A stretch of DNA of 64,000 nucleotides, from assembly GCF_001182745.1 (NCBI RefSeq), contig NZ_LN868939.1:1488001-1552000 (forward strand), given 5' to 3'. The position numbers were made by a program, and so were the translations under genes. Under the pieces are notes generated by a model, which ran no database searches, was not told the DNA's origin, and was given only the letters and a program-made list of their open reading frames with translations. This document shows, in pieces, positions 31,881 to 40,428 of the stretch (positions are counted from its first letter, which is position 1; the number at the start of each line of letters is the position of its first letter). The DNA comes from Nocardia farcinica (GTDB taxonomy: Bacteria > Actinomycetota > Actinomycetes > Mycobacteriales > Mycobacteriaceae).

Positions 31881-31961
31881 GGCACCCCGTTCGACGTCCT
31901 CGCTCCGGCTCATCCCGTCGACGATAACCGCGCGGACCCGTCCCGCACGACCCCTTGCGTG

Positions 31962-31988
31962 AAGAAGTGAAGCTCTGATTCACTTCTT
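31962..31988. promoter_or_regulatory. TetR operator (perfect inverted repeat)
   Basis: AAGAAGTGAA-gctctga-TTCACTTCTT is a perfect 10-bp inverted repeat with a 7-bp spacer, ending 2 bases before the GTG start of the TetR gene and about 80 bp from the divergent crotonase start. It is almost certainly the operator of the adjacent regulator and could control both directions. Confidence 0.85.
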
Positions 31989-31990
31989 GT

Positions 31991-32641
31991 GTGCCGTATC
32001 GCAGAACCCCCGCCGTGCAGGCCAGGCTCGACGCCCAGGCCGGCCAGATCGTGCAGGCCGCGACCAGGGTGCTGTCGGAGGCGGGCTTCGCGGGACTGTC
32101 GATGGCGGCGGTCGCGGCCAATGCCGGCGTGGCCACCGGCACCGTCTACAAGCACTTCGCCGGCAAGGCCGAGCTGGTCACCGCCGTGTTCCGGGCCGTG
32201 GTCGCCCGCGAGGTGGACGCGGTCGCCGCCGCCGCGGCCGAGGGCGGCGCCGTCGAGCGGGTGGTCGCCGCGGTGGAGACCTTCGCCTGCCGCGCCCTGA
32301 AGAACCCGAAACTGGCCTACGTGCTGCTGGCCGAACCGGTCGACGCGGTGGTCGACGCCGAGCGCCTGCGCTTCCGCCGCGCCTTCGCCGACGCGTTCGC
32401 CGCCGCCGTGTCCGACGGCGTCGCCGCCGGCGAGCTTCCCGGCCAGGACGCCCGCACCACCGCCGCCGCCCTGGTCGGCGCGATCGGTGAGGTGCTCGTC
32501 GGCCCGCTGGCCGACGCCCCGCACAGCGAATCCGTCGTGCCCCAACTCGTCACCTTCGCCCGGCGCGCACTCGGTGTGCCGGAGCGGGCTCGCGCGGCCA
32601 TGACCGCGCCGGAAACAGGAGTGTCCGATGCAGACTCATGA
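31991..32641 (+). CDS. TetR family transcriptional regulator
   Basis: A 216-aa regulator with a clear N-terminal TetR helix-turn-helix (QIVQAATRVLSEAGFAGLSM, GVATGTVYKHFAGKAELV). The C-terminal helical part (RALKNPKLAYVLLAEPVD) belongs to a TetR group often found beside acyl-CoA dehydrogenases, as here. Start GTG 31991 directly abuts the operator. Its last codons overlap the dehydrogenase start by 14 bp, so they form one operon. The likely ligand is an acyl-CoA (inference). Confidence 0.92.
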   Translation: MPYRRTPAVQARLDAQAGQIVQAATRVLSEAGFAGLSMAAVAANAGVATGTVYKHFAGKAELVTAVFRAVVAREVDAVAAAAAEGGAVERVVAAVETFACRALKNPKLAYVLLAEPVDAVVDAERLRFRRAFADAFAAAVSDGVAAGELPGQDARTTAAALVGAIGEVLVGPLADAPHSESVVPQLVTFARRALGVPERARAAMTAPETGVSDADS

Positions 32642-34250
32642 GGTCTTCAACCAGGTCCCGAACATCGTGCCCTTCGACGTGTCGCGCAATCCCGCGCTGC
32701 TCGAGGGCCTGCACCGCGAGGGCGCGGGCTGGGCCGAGGCCGAGGTGCGCGAGCTCGGCGCGCTCGCCGGCGGTGAGCGCGCGCAGGACTGGGGCAGGCT
32801 CGCCAACGAGTACCCGCCGGTCCTGCACACCCACGACCGCTACGGCCATCGCATCGACGAAGTCGAATTCCACCCGTACTGGCACGAACTCATGACGGTC
32901 GCCGTCGGCCACGGCCTGCACGCCGCCCCCTGGCTCGACGAACGCCCCGGCGCGCACGTCGCCCGCGCCGCCAAGTTCTACACCTGGGGCGCCGCCGACG
33001 CCGGTCACATGTGTCCCATCTCGATGACCTACGCCGCCGTGCCCGCCCTGCGCCACAACCCCGAGCTGGCCGCCAAGTACGAGCCGCTGCTCGGCTCCCG
33101 CGTCTACGATTTCGGCCTGCGCGAGCCCACCGGCAAGGCCGGACTCATCGCGGGCATGTCGATGACGGAGAAGCAGGGCGGCTCCGACGTGCGCGCCAAC
33201 ACCACCACCGCGACACCGCAGCCCGACGGCACCTACCGCATCGTCGGCCACAAGTGGTTCACCTCCGCGCCGATGTCGGACATGTTCCTCACCCTGGCGC
33301 AAGCCCCCGGCGGCCTGTCCTGCTTCCTGCTGCCGCGCGTGCTGCCCGACGGCACCCGCAACCCCATCCGCATCCAGCGCCTCAAGGACAAGCTCGGCAA
33401 CAAGTCCAACGCCTCGTCGGAGATCGAATACGAGAACGCCACCGGCTGGCTCGTCGGCCCCGAAGGCCACGGCGTGAAGACCATCATCGAAATGGTCAAC
33501 ATGACCCGCCTGGACTGCGTCATCGGTTCGGCCACCAACATGCGCCAGGCGACCGTCCACGCCGTGCACCACGCCCGGCACCGGGAAGCGTTCGGCGCCA
33601 AGCTGATCGACCAGCCCGCCATGCGCAACGTCCTCGCCGACCTGGTGATCGAATCCGACGCCGCCACCACCGTCATGATACGGCTGGCCGGCGCCACCGA
33701 TCGCGCCGCCCACGACCCCGCCGAAGCGAACCTGCGCCGCATCGCCCTCGCCGTCACCAAGTACTGGGTGTGCAAGCGCGCCCCCATGCTCACCGCCGAA
33801 GCCCTCGAATGCCTCGGCGGCAACGGCTACGCCGAAGAATCCGGCATGCCCCGGCTCTACCGCGAGTCCCCGCTGATGTCGATCTGGGAAGGCTCCGGCA
33901 ACGTCGCCGCCCTCGACGCCCTGCGCGCCATGGGTCGCCAACCCGACACCGTCGCGGCCTACTTCGACGAGGTGAACAAGTCCCGCGGTGACAACCCCCG
34001 CCTCGACGACGCCATCGACCGCGTCGGCAAGGAACTCGCCGACCTGTCCGACATCGAATACCGGGCCCGGCGCGTGGTCGAACTCATGGCCCTGGTCCTG
34101 CAAGGCGCCCAGCTGGTGCGGCACGGACACCGCGCGGTGGCCGACGCCTTCTGCGCCACCCGATTGGGGGATGACTGGGGAATCGCGTTCGGGACATTGC
34201 CGACCGGGGTCGACACCGAATCGATCATCGAGCGCGCGTTCGTGGAGTGA
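32628..34250 (+). CDS. AidB-like acyl-CoA dehydrogenase
   Basis: A 540-aa flavoprotein of the AidB/acyl-CoA dehydrogenase family, longer than standard 380-aa enzymes. Seen: the N-terminal AidB-type extension (HEVFNQVPNIVPFDVSRNPA), MSMTEKQGGSDVRANTT (FAD/substrate loop), IVGHKWFTSAPMSD, MTRLDCVIGSATNMRQA, REAFGAKLIDQPAMRNVLAD, ECLGGNGYAEESGMPRLYRE and SIWEGSGNVAALD. Start ATG 32628 overlaps the TetR gene. AidB homologues are linked to alkylation stress in E. coli, but here the context suggests acyl-CoA metabolism. The last 311 bp, ending at the stop codon, are repeated at 45621-45931. Confidence 0.95.
   Translation: MQTHEVFNQVPNIVPFDVSRNPALLEGLHREGAGWAEAEVRELGALAGGERAQDWGRLANEYPPVLHTHDRYGHRIDEVEFHPYWHELMTVAVGHGLHAAPWLDERPGAHVARAAKFYTWGAADAGHMCPISMTYAAVPALRHNPELAAKYEPLLGSRVYDFGLREPTGKAGLIAGMSMTEKQGGSDVRANTTTATPQPDGTYRIVGHKWFTSAPMSDMFLTLAQAPGGLSCFLLPRVLPDGTRNPIRIQRLKDKLGNKSNASSEIEYENATGWLVGPEGHGVKTIIEMVNMTRLDCVIGSATNMRQATVHAVHHARHREAFGAKLIDQPAMRNVLADLVIESDAATTVMIRLAGATDRAAHDPAEANLRRIALAVTKYWVCKRAPMLTAEALECLGGNGYAEESGMPRLYRESPLMSIWEGSGNVAALDALRAMGRQPDTVAAYFDEVNKSRGDNPRLDDAIDRVGKELADLSDIEYRARRVVELMALVLQGAQLVRHGHRAVADAFCATRLGDDWGIAFGTLPTGVDTESIIERAFVE
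33940..34250 (+). repeat. 311-bp direct repeat, copy 1 (3' end of acyl-CoA dehydrogenase)
   Basis: Identical by eye to 45621-45931 except for one base (33989 T, C in copy 2). Similarity stops exactly after the stop codon, and upstream at the AACCC of codon 438 or so. It is the left boundary of an 11,681-bp unit. Confidence 0.95.
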
Positions 34251-34328
34251 CTCGTCCTCGAGCCAACGCCGCAACCGGTGGCCTGCGCTACGGCCGGCAT
34301 GTGGCAAGTGTCGGCCGGATGGTGTCGT

Positions 34329-34745
34329 TCACGCCAGATCAGCGAATTCGGCGGCGATCTCGGGGCGATTCGTGAAATCGCGGATGTAGTGCAGCGCGCT
34401 GCGCAAACCGAAATAGGACTGGATGGTCTCAGCGGTCGGGTCGGCCGCCGCAGCGCGGAGCACTCGTATCGAGGCGATCGGATCGCCGCTCGCCGCCGTG
34501 GCAGCCCAGTATATCGCGGGCATGCCGTTCGCGGTCACGGCATCCACGTCGGCGCCGGCGTCGAGCAGGAGTGCGATCGCGGCGGGATCCGCTTCCTGGG
34601 CGGCGAAATGCAGTGGTGTCCAACCCTCCCCATCCCGCACGTCGACATCCTCGCCGGCCTGCAGGAGCTGGGTGATGAGCGTGAGGTCACCGTCCCGGGC
34701 GGCGTAATGCAGGCCGACGCGCCCGAACTCATCGCGGTGCCTCAT
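34329..34745 (-). CDS. Ankyrin-repeat protein
   Basis: A 138-aa protein with about three ankyrin repeats: FGRVGLHYAARDGDLTLITQ, GWTPLHFAAQEADPAAIALL and NGMPAIYWAATAASGDPIAS, each starting with the usual turn and helix pattern. These repeats bind other proteins. Start ATG 34745. It is the last gene of a minus-strand cassette, 52 bp after a 59-aa gene. No enzymatic domain is seen, so a partner or immunity-like role is possible but unproven. Confidence 0.88.
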   Translation of the reverse strand: MRHRDEFGRVGLHYAARDGDLTLITQLLQAGEDVDVRDGEGWTPLHFAAQEADPAAIALLLDAGADVDAVTANGMPAIYWAATAASGDPIASIRVLRAAAADPTAETIQSYFGLRSALHYIRDFTNRPEIAAEFADLA

Positions 34746-34797
34746 CAGCTTGCTCCGTTCTTGGTCCGTTCACCGGTTGCGGTACGGGTCTCCGGGC

Positions 34798-34977
34798 CTA
34801 TTCGCGCAGAAACCGTTCGACGTCGCTGAGCGAAGCGCACTCGAACAGGCGCTCGCCATCGTAGATGTCGACCAGCGCCCACCCGCCACCCGCCGGATAG
34901 GCGATGAGTTGGTATCCGCCGCGGCGGGCACGGGCCATCAGGAAGCGCAGCCGAGCGGCGCGCGGGTGGTCGCTCAT
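34798..34977 (-). CDS. Small hypothetical protein (59 aa)
   Basis: A 59-aa protein: basic N-terminus (RAARLRFLMARARRGG), then a short beta-rich segment (YQLIAYPAGGGWALVDIYDG) and an acidic end (LSDVERFLRE). Start ATG 34977 overlaps the stop of the preceding 53-aa gene as ATGA, supporting both as real genes in one operon. No family recognised. Confidence 0.65.
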   Translation of the reverse strand: MSDHPRAARLRFLMARARRGGYQLIAYPAGGGWALVDIYDGERLFECASLSDVERFLRE

Positions 34978-35135
34978 TCCGCCCTGCCCCGGCCCGGGTC
35001 GTCGCGCCATTGCCGCAGTGCCGTGGCGAAACGGGTCAGCACGACCAGGTCGGGGGCGGGGGGAGTCGTCACGGGATGTTTCGGCGGGGGGATGCGGGAT
35101 TGTCCGGGCTCGCGCCGCGGCAGGTCGTTGAGCAC
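34974..35135 (-). CDS. Small hypothetical protein (53 aa)
   Basis: A 53-aa proline-rich protein (VLNDLPRREPGQSRIPP, then LVVLTRFATALRQWRDD). Start GTG 35135 is preferred because GGAGG sits 8 bases upstream; GTG 35180 is an alternative adding 15 residues. It overlaps the next gene by ATGA and follows the DUF4254 gene by 60 bp. No function can be read. Confidence 0.6.
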   Translation of the reverse strand: MLNDLPRREPGQSRIPPPKHPVTTPPAPDLVVLTRFATALRQWRDDPGRGRAE

Positions 35136-35195
35136 GTTGCAGCCTCCGGCGATGGAGTCGATGGTCGATGGCCGTGTCACTCGTGGGTGGTCGGT

Positions 35196-35666
35196 TCAGG
35201 TCTGGTCGGATCCGATCAGGCGAAGGTTGCCGAGGTCGGGGACCCGGCGCACGCCGGTGCTGACCTCGTGGGAGAGATCCGCATAGCCGACGGCCAGTTC
35301 CGCCAACCGGCGCCAGGCGTAGTGACGTTCGACCGGTGCATCGTCGAACACCAGCGCACTGCGCGCCGACGAGCTGTAGCGGGCGAGGCGATCGATCACG
35401 GTGCCGACCGATTCGGTGTGCAGGTGCGCGCCGCCGCGGGCGGGTGGGAGTTGGCAGGCCAGCCAGCGGTCGATCCCACGGATCAATGCCATTCGACGGT
35501 GGAGTAGGTCCCTGGCATCGACTGCCCGCTCCGCCGTGGCGTGGAGACGTGCCAGCTCGAGCGCCATCCGCAGCACCGGATGCTCGCTGCCGAGGCGGCC
35601 ACTGCACGCCTCGAGGACGAGTTCCTTGGGCGGGAGCGGATCAGCGCGGGGATCAGGCCGGCTCAC
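35196..35666 (-). CDS. DUF4254-like protein
   Basis: A 156-aa mostly helical protein. The core HPVLRMALELARLHATAE, RRMALIRGIDRWLACQLP and HLHTESVGTVIDRLARYS resembles the nocardial DUF4254 family as I remember it. The function of that family is unknown. Start ATG 35666 overlaps the previous gene's stop as ATGA. It belongs to the minus-strand cassette starting at 35944. Confidence 0.7.
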   Translation of the reverse strand: MSRPDPRADPLPPKELVLEACSGRLGSEHPVLRMALELARLHATAERAVDARDLLHRRMALIRGIDRWLACQLPPARGGAHLHTESVGTVIDRLARYSSSARSALVFDDAPVERHYAWRRLAELAVGYADLSHEVSTGVRRVPDLGNLRLIGSDQT

Positions 35667-35944
35667 CGTGCACGCCCCTCGCCGTCACGGAAGAAGCATG
35701 CCGGCCATCCGGGTTCGGTCAGGGCGAAGTGCACGGCCTCGCGCGCCGTCAAACCGAGCGCATGTGCGAGTTCTGCTGCACTCCAGGTGAATTCGGCGAG
35801 CTGGACTGCGGAGACGGCCTGCTCGAGCGTAAGGGTGCGGCCCGGTAGGAACGACACCACCCACCGACCTCCACCAACCGCTCTCGCTTGATGCTCGCAA
35901 CGATCGCTGAGAATCCGCGAGCTGTTGACCACCTGCACAGACAT
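35663..35944 (-). CDS. Hypothetical protein (93 aa), first gene of small-gene cassette
   Basis: A 93-aa protein, beta-rich at the start (VQVVNSSRILS, GGGRWVVSFLPGRTLTLEQA) and then helical (FTWSAAELAHALGLTAREA), the latter vaguely like a helix-turn-helix. Start ATG 35944 with GAAGGGGGA upstream. Divergent from the HTH-DUF5753 gene. Overlaps the DUF4254 gene by 4 bp. No family recognised. Confidence 0.65.
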   Translation of the reverse strand: MSVQVVNSSRILSDRCEHQARAVGGGRWVVSFLPGRTLTLEQAVSAVQLAEFTWSAAELAHALGLTAREAVHFALTEPGWPACFFRDGEGRAR

Positions 35945-36102
35945 GGTTCTCGTTCCCCCTTCGAATGAACGATGTGGGCGAGCCGGCGGTACCGCTTGTC
36001 AGTATCGTATACTAGACAACGTTATAAGTTGTCGTTAATCGCCGAGCTGGCTGTGCTGGTACTGTTGCGCCCGCTTGTCTGTACTCGCGAAAGAGGATCG
36101 GC
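35945..36102. promoter_or_regulatory. Divergent promoter region with two inverted repeats
   Basis: An AT-rich island in high-GC DNA between the small-gene cassette (minus) and the HTH gene (plus). It has AGTAT-cgt-ATACT at 36001-36013 and GACAAC-7 nt-GTTGTC at 36015-36033, back to back. TATACT (36008) and TATAAG (36023) are candidate -10 boxes. These are probable binding sites for the adjacent HTH protein, by position. Confidence 0.55.
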
Positions 36103-36972
36103 ATGGCTCCGTCATCCCCGACTGTTGCTCGTTGGGAACTCGCTGTCCGCTTCAAGCAGCGGCTCGACGAGCTGAGCATCAAGGTCCCGGCCCTGTGCAA
36201 GGCCATCGGGTTCACGCCCGCGTACTGGTCGCACGTCGTGACCGGCCGCAGCGTCCTCAGTGAAGAGAAGATGCACAAGCTGATCGAGCACCTGGACTTT
36301 CCGGCGGATCAGCGAGCGGAACTGCTTGCTCTGCGCGCCGAGGCAAAGGAACCCGGCTGGTGGAATAAGTACGCGGCACTCTTCGGCGACGAACTGCTGC
36401 GTCTCTACGGTCTCGAACACGGCGCTCAGCGGATTCGAGTTCACGAAGGCGTCATCGTGCCTGCGATGCTGCAGGCTCCCGACTACATGCGAGCTCTGAT
36501 GACGTCGCCGTATGGTGTGCGGTCGGCGGTGGAGGCCGACAAGTACGTGGAAGCGCGAATGCGCCGCCAGAAACGGTTGGACGGCCCCGACGCTGTTCAC
36601 TTCACGGCGATGCTCACCGAAGCGGTCCTACTTCAGCATCCGTGGGGGCCGAAAGTGCAGATCGCCCAGCTTCGGCACATCAAGTCTTTGATCGAAGCGC
36701 ATCCGGACACCGTCGACGTCCGGGTCATCCCGCTGGGTGCCCCGGAATGTGCGGCGCTGAGCGGCAACGTCTACCTGCTGGATTTCGAGAGCTGCTGGCT
36801 CCCTACCGTGGCGTGGTTCGAAAACGCGCTGTTCGGAGCACTCGTCGAAGACCCGGTTCAAGCCCGCAATCTCAACTATGTCTACAACAACGTCTTTGCG
36901 GCCATGCCGGACCAGGGGCGGTCTCTCGACCTGATCGACCAAGCGGTACGTACGCTAACATCGTTGGCATGA
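36103..36972 (+). CDS. HTH regulator with DUF5753 domain
   Basis: A 289-aa protein: an N-terminal Xre-type helix-turn-helix (VRFKQRLDELSIKVPALCKA, AYWSHVVTGRSVLSEEKMHK) and a DUF5753 domain from about residue 95 (HEGVIVPAMLQAPDYMRALM, RRQKRLDG, VRVIPLGAPECAALSGNVYL). Such proteins are common in Nocardia and Streptomyces as partners of DUF397 proteins in developmental or antibiotic regulation. Start ATG 36103 with AAAGAGGA upstream. It overlaps the DUF397 gene as ATGA. The first helix-turn-helix is less canonical than usual. Confidence 0.9.
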   Translation: MAPSSPTVARWELAVRFKQRLDELSIKVPALCKAIGFTPAYWSHVVTGRSVLSEEKMHKLIEHLDFPADQRAELLALRAEAKEPGWWNKYAALFGDELLRLYGLEHGAQRIRVHEGVIVPAMLQAPDYMRALMTSPYGVRSAVEADKYVEARMRRQKRLDGPDAVHFTAMLTEAVLLQHPWGPKVQIAQLRHIKSLIEAHPDTVDVRVIPLGAPECAALSGNVYLLDFESCWLPTVAWFENALFGALVEDPVQARNLNYVYNNVFAAMPDQGRSLDLIDQAVRTLTSLA

Positions 36973-37325
36973 GTACCGGCACGACCAGCACGTGGTTCAA
37001 GTCCAGCTTCTCGAAGGAAGCCGCCAACTGCGTGGAGGTTCGGTTTTCCGGGGATGCGGTGCTCATCCGCGACAGCAAGTATCTGCGGGATCCGGGGAAC
37101 GATCCGGCGCGGCAGCCGGTCATCGAGATTTCGGCGATGCGGTGGGGTGCGTTTCTCGCCTATGCGGTCGATCCGGGCGTCGCGCCGGAGCCTGGGCTGC
37201 CGGTGATCGTGCGGGGTGCGCGCGGTGTGGTGGTGTCGCTCGGCGGGGTATCGCTGCATTTCACCGATGCCGAGTGGATTGCTTTCACCTCGGGCATTGC
37301 GGTGGGGGAGTTCGCCGCGGCGTAG
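36969..37325 (+). CDS. DUF397 protein with two DUF397-like halves
   Basis: A 118-aa protein. Residues 8-65 are a DUF397 domain (WFKSSFSKEAANCVEVRFSG, VLIRDSK). Residues 75-118 look like a second partial copy, ending FTDAEWIAFTSGIAVGEF, the usual DUF397 closing motif. Start ATG 36969 overlaps the HTH gene. It is presumably the small partner that binds or modulates the HTH protein. The gene ends next to a hairpin facing metE. Confidence 0.88.
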   Translation: MSTGTTSTWFKSSFSKEAANCVEVRFSGDAVLIRDSKYLRDPGNDPARQPVIEISAMRWGAFLAYAVDPGVAPEPGLPVIVRGARGVVVSLGGVSLHFTDAEWIAFTSGIAVGEFAAA

Positions 37326-37375
37326 CGGCGGGCGGTGCGGTTGCAGCGCGCCCGCCGCTGGCCCCTGGCCAGCGG
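37325..37375. terminator. Overlapping hairpins between DUF397 and metE
   Basis: Two mutually exclusive stems lie between the convergent genes: GCGGCGGGCG with CGCCCGCCGC (37325-37334 / 37349-37358), and CCGCTGGCC-cct-GGCCAGCGG (37355-37375). Probably a bidirectional terminator; there is no U tract. Confidence 0.55.
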
Positions 37376-37441
37376 TTGCGCAGCTGTTCGATGCCGACTC
37401 CGGTGGATCCGAGTGCCGGCACCCGAACAGCTACGATCGGA

Positions 37442-39706
37442 TCAACGCAGGGCTGCCGCCGCGGCGACGAGGTTGCGTAGCGAGGCTTCCACCTCAACCG
37501 GGCCACGGGTCTTCAAGCCGCAGTCGGGATTGACCCACAACCGTTCGGCCGGAACCGCTTTCAGCGCTGACTGTAGCGACGCGACGATCTCCTCGATCGA
37601 AGGCACGCGCGGCGAGTGGATGTCGTAGACGCCAGGTCCTACGCCGAGATCGAAACCGGCGGCGTTGAGATCGTCGAGGACTTCCATGTGAGAGCGAGCC
37701 GCTTCGATGGAGGTGACGTCAGCATCGAGCGCGGCGATCGCGCCGATGACTTCACCGAACTCGGAGTAGCACAGGTGAGTGTGGATCTGCGTGGTGTCGG
37801 CGACGCCGGCGGTCGCCAGGCGGAACGAATCGACCGACCACGCCAGATAGGCCGGTCGCTCGGCCGCGCGCAGTGGAAGCAGTTCGCGCAGCGCGGGTTC
37901 GTCGACCTGAATGATGCGGGCGCCGCCTGCTTCGAGGTCGGTGACTTCGTCGCGGATGGCGAGGGCGACCTGGCGAGCGGATTCGCCCAGGGGCTGGTCG
38001 TCGCGGACGAAAGACCACGCGAGGATGGTGACCGGGCCGGTGAGCATGCCCTTGACCGGCTTGCTGGTGCGTGACTGCGCGTAGCCGATCCAGTCGGTCG
38101 TCATCGGGGTCGGGCGGGTGACATCACCGAAGAGGATCGGCGGGCGCACGCAGCGCGTTCCGTAGGATTGCACCCACCCGTTGTCGGTCGTGGCGAAGCC
38201 GTCGAGCAGCTCTGCGAAGTACTGGACCATGTCGTTGCGCTCGGGTTCGCCGTGGACGAGCACGTCCAGGCCCAGACGTTCCTGCAGCGCGATCACCTCG
38301 TCGATCTCCCTCCGCATACGGGCTACGTACTCGGCGTGGTCGATCTCGCTCTTGCGCAGTGCGGCGCGAGCCAGGCGGATCGTCGAGGTCTGCGGGAAGG
38401 AGCCGATGGTGGTGGTGGGCAGCAGCGGCAGGTCGAGGTGAGCACGCTGCTTGGCGCGACGTTCGTCGGCCGGTGCGCGTTCGAGGTCGGTGGGTGCCAG
38501 TGCCGCCAGACGTGCCCGGACGGTGGCGTTGTGCAGGCGCGGATCTGTGCGGCGGGACTCGGCGGCGTCGCGGGCGGCGCGCAGTTCGTCGGCGACGACG
38601 TCGGTGCCCTGGGTCAAAGCGGTGGCCAGCAGCCGGACTTCGTCGACCTTTTCGGCGCCGAAGGCGAGCCACGAACGCAGCCGGTCGTCGAGCGCGGTTT
38701 CCGGGGTCAGTGAGTAGGGAACGTGCAGCAGCGAGCAGGAGGTCGATACCGCGACCGAGGCTGCGCTGCCGAGCAGCGAGCCCAGGGTGCTCAGAGTGGC
38801 GTCGAGGTCGGTGCGCCAGACGTTGCGGCCATCGACCACGCCGGCCACCAGCAGCTTGTGGGTCAAGGCCGGGACCGAGGCCACCGCCTCGACGGTGGTG
38901 CCCGCGGTGAAGTCGAGCGCGACCGCGTCGACCGGCGTCGCCGCGATCTCGGCGAGTGCCGCGTCGGTGTGCCCGAAATAGGTGGCGATCAGGATCGCGG
39001 GCCGGTCGGTGCCCGAGGCGAGTTCGGTGTAGGTGGCGCGCACGGCGGCCAGTTCGGCGTCGGTGAGATCGGTGACCAGGATCGGCTCGTCGATCTGGAC
39101 CCAGGTGACACCCGCCGCCGCGAGCCGCGACAGCAGCTCGCGGTAGAGCGGGAGAAGCTCGGCGAGGCGGTCCAACGCGCCGCCTTCGGCGTGCTTGGAC
39201 AGTTTCAGGAAGGTCAGTGGCCCGATGACGACGGGCCGGGCCGGGATGCCGAGTTCATCGGCTTCGGCGAGTTCGGAGAACAGCTTCGCCGGGTTCAGTG
39301 AGAACTGCGTTCGGGCGTCGATCTCGGGAACGATGTAGTGGTAGTTGGTATCGAACCATTTCGTCATCTCGAGCGGGGCGATCGTGTCGGTGCCGCGGGC
39401 CGCGGCGAAGTAGCGATCGAGTGGATCGATGATTTCGGCGACGCGCGGAGGCAGCGCACCGAGCAGGACCGCGGTGTCGAGGACCTGGTCGTAGTAGGAA
39501 AAGGTGCCGACCGGGATGGAATCCAGCCCCGCGGCGGCGAGCAGGCCCAGGTGGGTATCGCGCAGTTCACGCGCGACGGTGTGCAGGTGCTCGGCGTCGG
39601 CCTTGCCGGCCCAGTAGGCCTCGATGGCGCGCTTGAGTTCCCGGTTCGGCCCGACGCGGGGCAGTCCGAGAACCGTGGCGGTGAAGGGGGTGGGCGAAAC
39701 AGCCAC
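37442..39706 (-). CDS. metE: Cobalamin-independent methionine synthase
   Basis: A 754-aa MetE, transferring a methyl group from methyl-tetrahydrofolate to homocysteine without B12. Seen: the N-terminal barrel ([36 protein letters not shown]), then the catalytic half ([57 protein letters not shown]). Zinc ligands are in [10 protein letters not shown] and [10 protein letters not shown]. Start GTG 39706 (VAVSPTPF) has GGAGA upstream. A cobalamin riboswitch precedes it, so expression should fall when B12 is plentiful. The length is normal for the family. Confidence 0.97.
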   Translation of the reverse strand: MAVSPTPFTATVLGLPRVGPNRELKRAIEAYWAGKADAEHLHTVARELRDTHLGLLAAAGLDSIPVGTFSYYDQVLDTAVLLGALPPRVAEIIDPLDRYFAAARGTDTIAPLEMTKWFDTNYHYIVPEIDARTQFSLNPAKLFSELAEADELGIPARPVVIGPLTFLKLSKHAEGGALDRLAELLPLYRELLSRLAAAGVTWVQIDEPILVTDLTDAELAAVRATYTELASGTDRPAILIATYFGHTDAALAEIAATPVDAVALDFTAGTTVEAVASVPALTHKLLVAGVVDGRNVWRTDLDATLSTLGSLLGSAASVAVSTSCSLLHVPYSLTPETALDDRLRSWLAFGAEKVDEVRLLATALTQGTDVVADELRAARDAAESRRTDPRLHNATVRARLAALAPTDLERAPADERRAKQRAHLDLPLLPTTTIGSFPQTSTIRLARAALRKSEIDHAEYVARMRREIDEVIALQERLGLDVLVHGEPERNDMVQYFAELLDGFATTDNGWVQSYGTRCVRPPILFGDVTRPTPMTTDWIGYAQSRTSKPVKGMLTGPVTILAWSFVRDDQPLGESARQVALAIRDEVTDLEAGGARIIQVDEPALRELLPLRAAERPAYLAWSVDSFRLATAGVADTTQIHTHLCYSEFGEVIGAIAALDADVTSIEAARSHMEVLDDLNAAGFDLGVGPGVYDIHSPRVPSIEEIVASLQSALKAVPAERLWVNPDCGLKTRGPVEVEASLRNLVAAAAALR

Positions 39707-39889
39707 GTTGATCGTCTCCGGTGTAGATGCGGATGGCCATCGCCTGTCGTGCGCAGCGCCGAAATCCGACCGTGAGGTACGTGCGAGGCAAGCTCGCGCG
39801 CCCGTTTCCAGGGTCTCCTGGCGGGGCGGTGGAATATCGGTCCATGCGCCCAATCCTCGAGGCGGAGGCCGCCGGGCACGGCGTGTCCG

Positions 39890-40075
39890 GCACAGCGGGC
39901 AGGTCTTCGGACTCATGGGCACCGGCCTGATTCGGCCGACCTAGTGGCCGTCGCTTCCCAGGCAGGCGCCCAGTGCTCCATGACGGCGGTCGTTCCCACT
40001 CACCGCTGCGGGACAGTCCCGGATTCCCACCGGGTTCCCTCTCACCGGTCCGGTGTCCCGGGCCGGCTTCGACAC
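39890..40075 (-). ncRNA. Cobalamin riboswitch upstream of metE
   Basis: Read on the minus strand, the region contains GGGAACCCGGTGGGAATCC, then GGGACTGTCCCGCAGCGGTG, and near its 3' end GTCCGAAGACCTGCC, the B12-box equivalent. This order and spacing are characteristic of cobalamin riboswitches. It lies about 185 nt before the metE start. TAGAAT on the minus strand at 40135-40140 is a candidate -10. Exact ends are approximate. Confidence 0.93.
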
Positions 40076-40140
40076 GATCACTGGAGTTCGGGGCTCCGAC
40101 TCTGCACGGTGAACGTGAACCAGCTGCGGTCACCATTCTA

Positions 40141-40428
40141 GTCCAGCCCGACCGCGTGCTGAGGCCTACCGGTAGTCGGCCCGCCGATCGCTGCACCGAT
40201 CAGCCGGTTCTGCTCCTCGGCGGACCGGTGGGGAGCCGGGGGCGGGTAAGGCTGGATCGAGCGGACGGGGTGGCGATCGGGGGCGCGGGCATCTGCGGTG
40301 GCAGCGAGGGTCCCCAGCCGATGCCCGCAAGACCGAGGATTCGCCCGCTGTGCCGGGCGCGTCGCGGCTGGTGGTCGGCGAACCCGCTCGCGAGCGCGCC
40401 ACCGCGCGCAGGCGATCGGGGTGGACGG
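40141..40428. other. Non-coding gap between prpR and metE leader
   Basis: 288 bp upstream of the metE promoter and downstream of the prpR stop. No convincing gene, hairpin or repeat was seen apart from the metE promoter edge. Confidence 0.5.
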
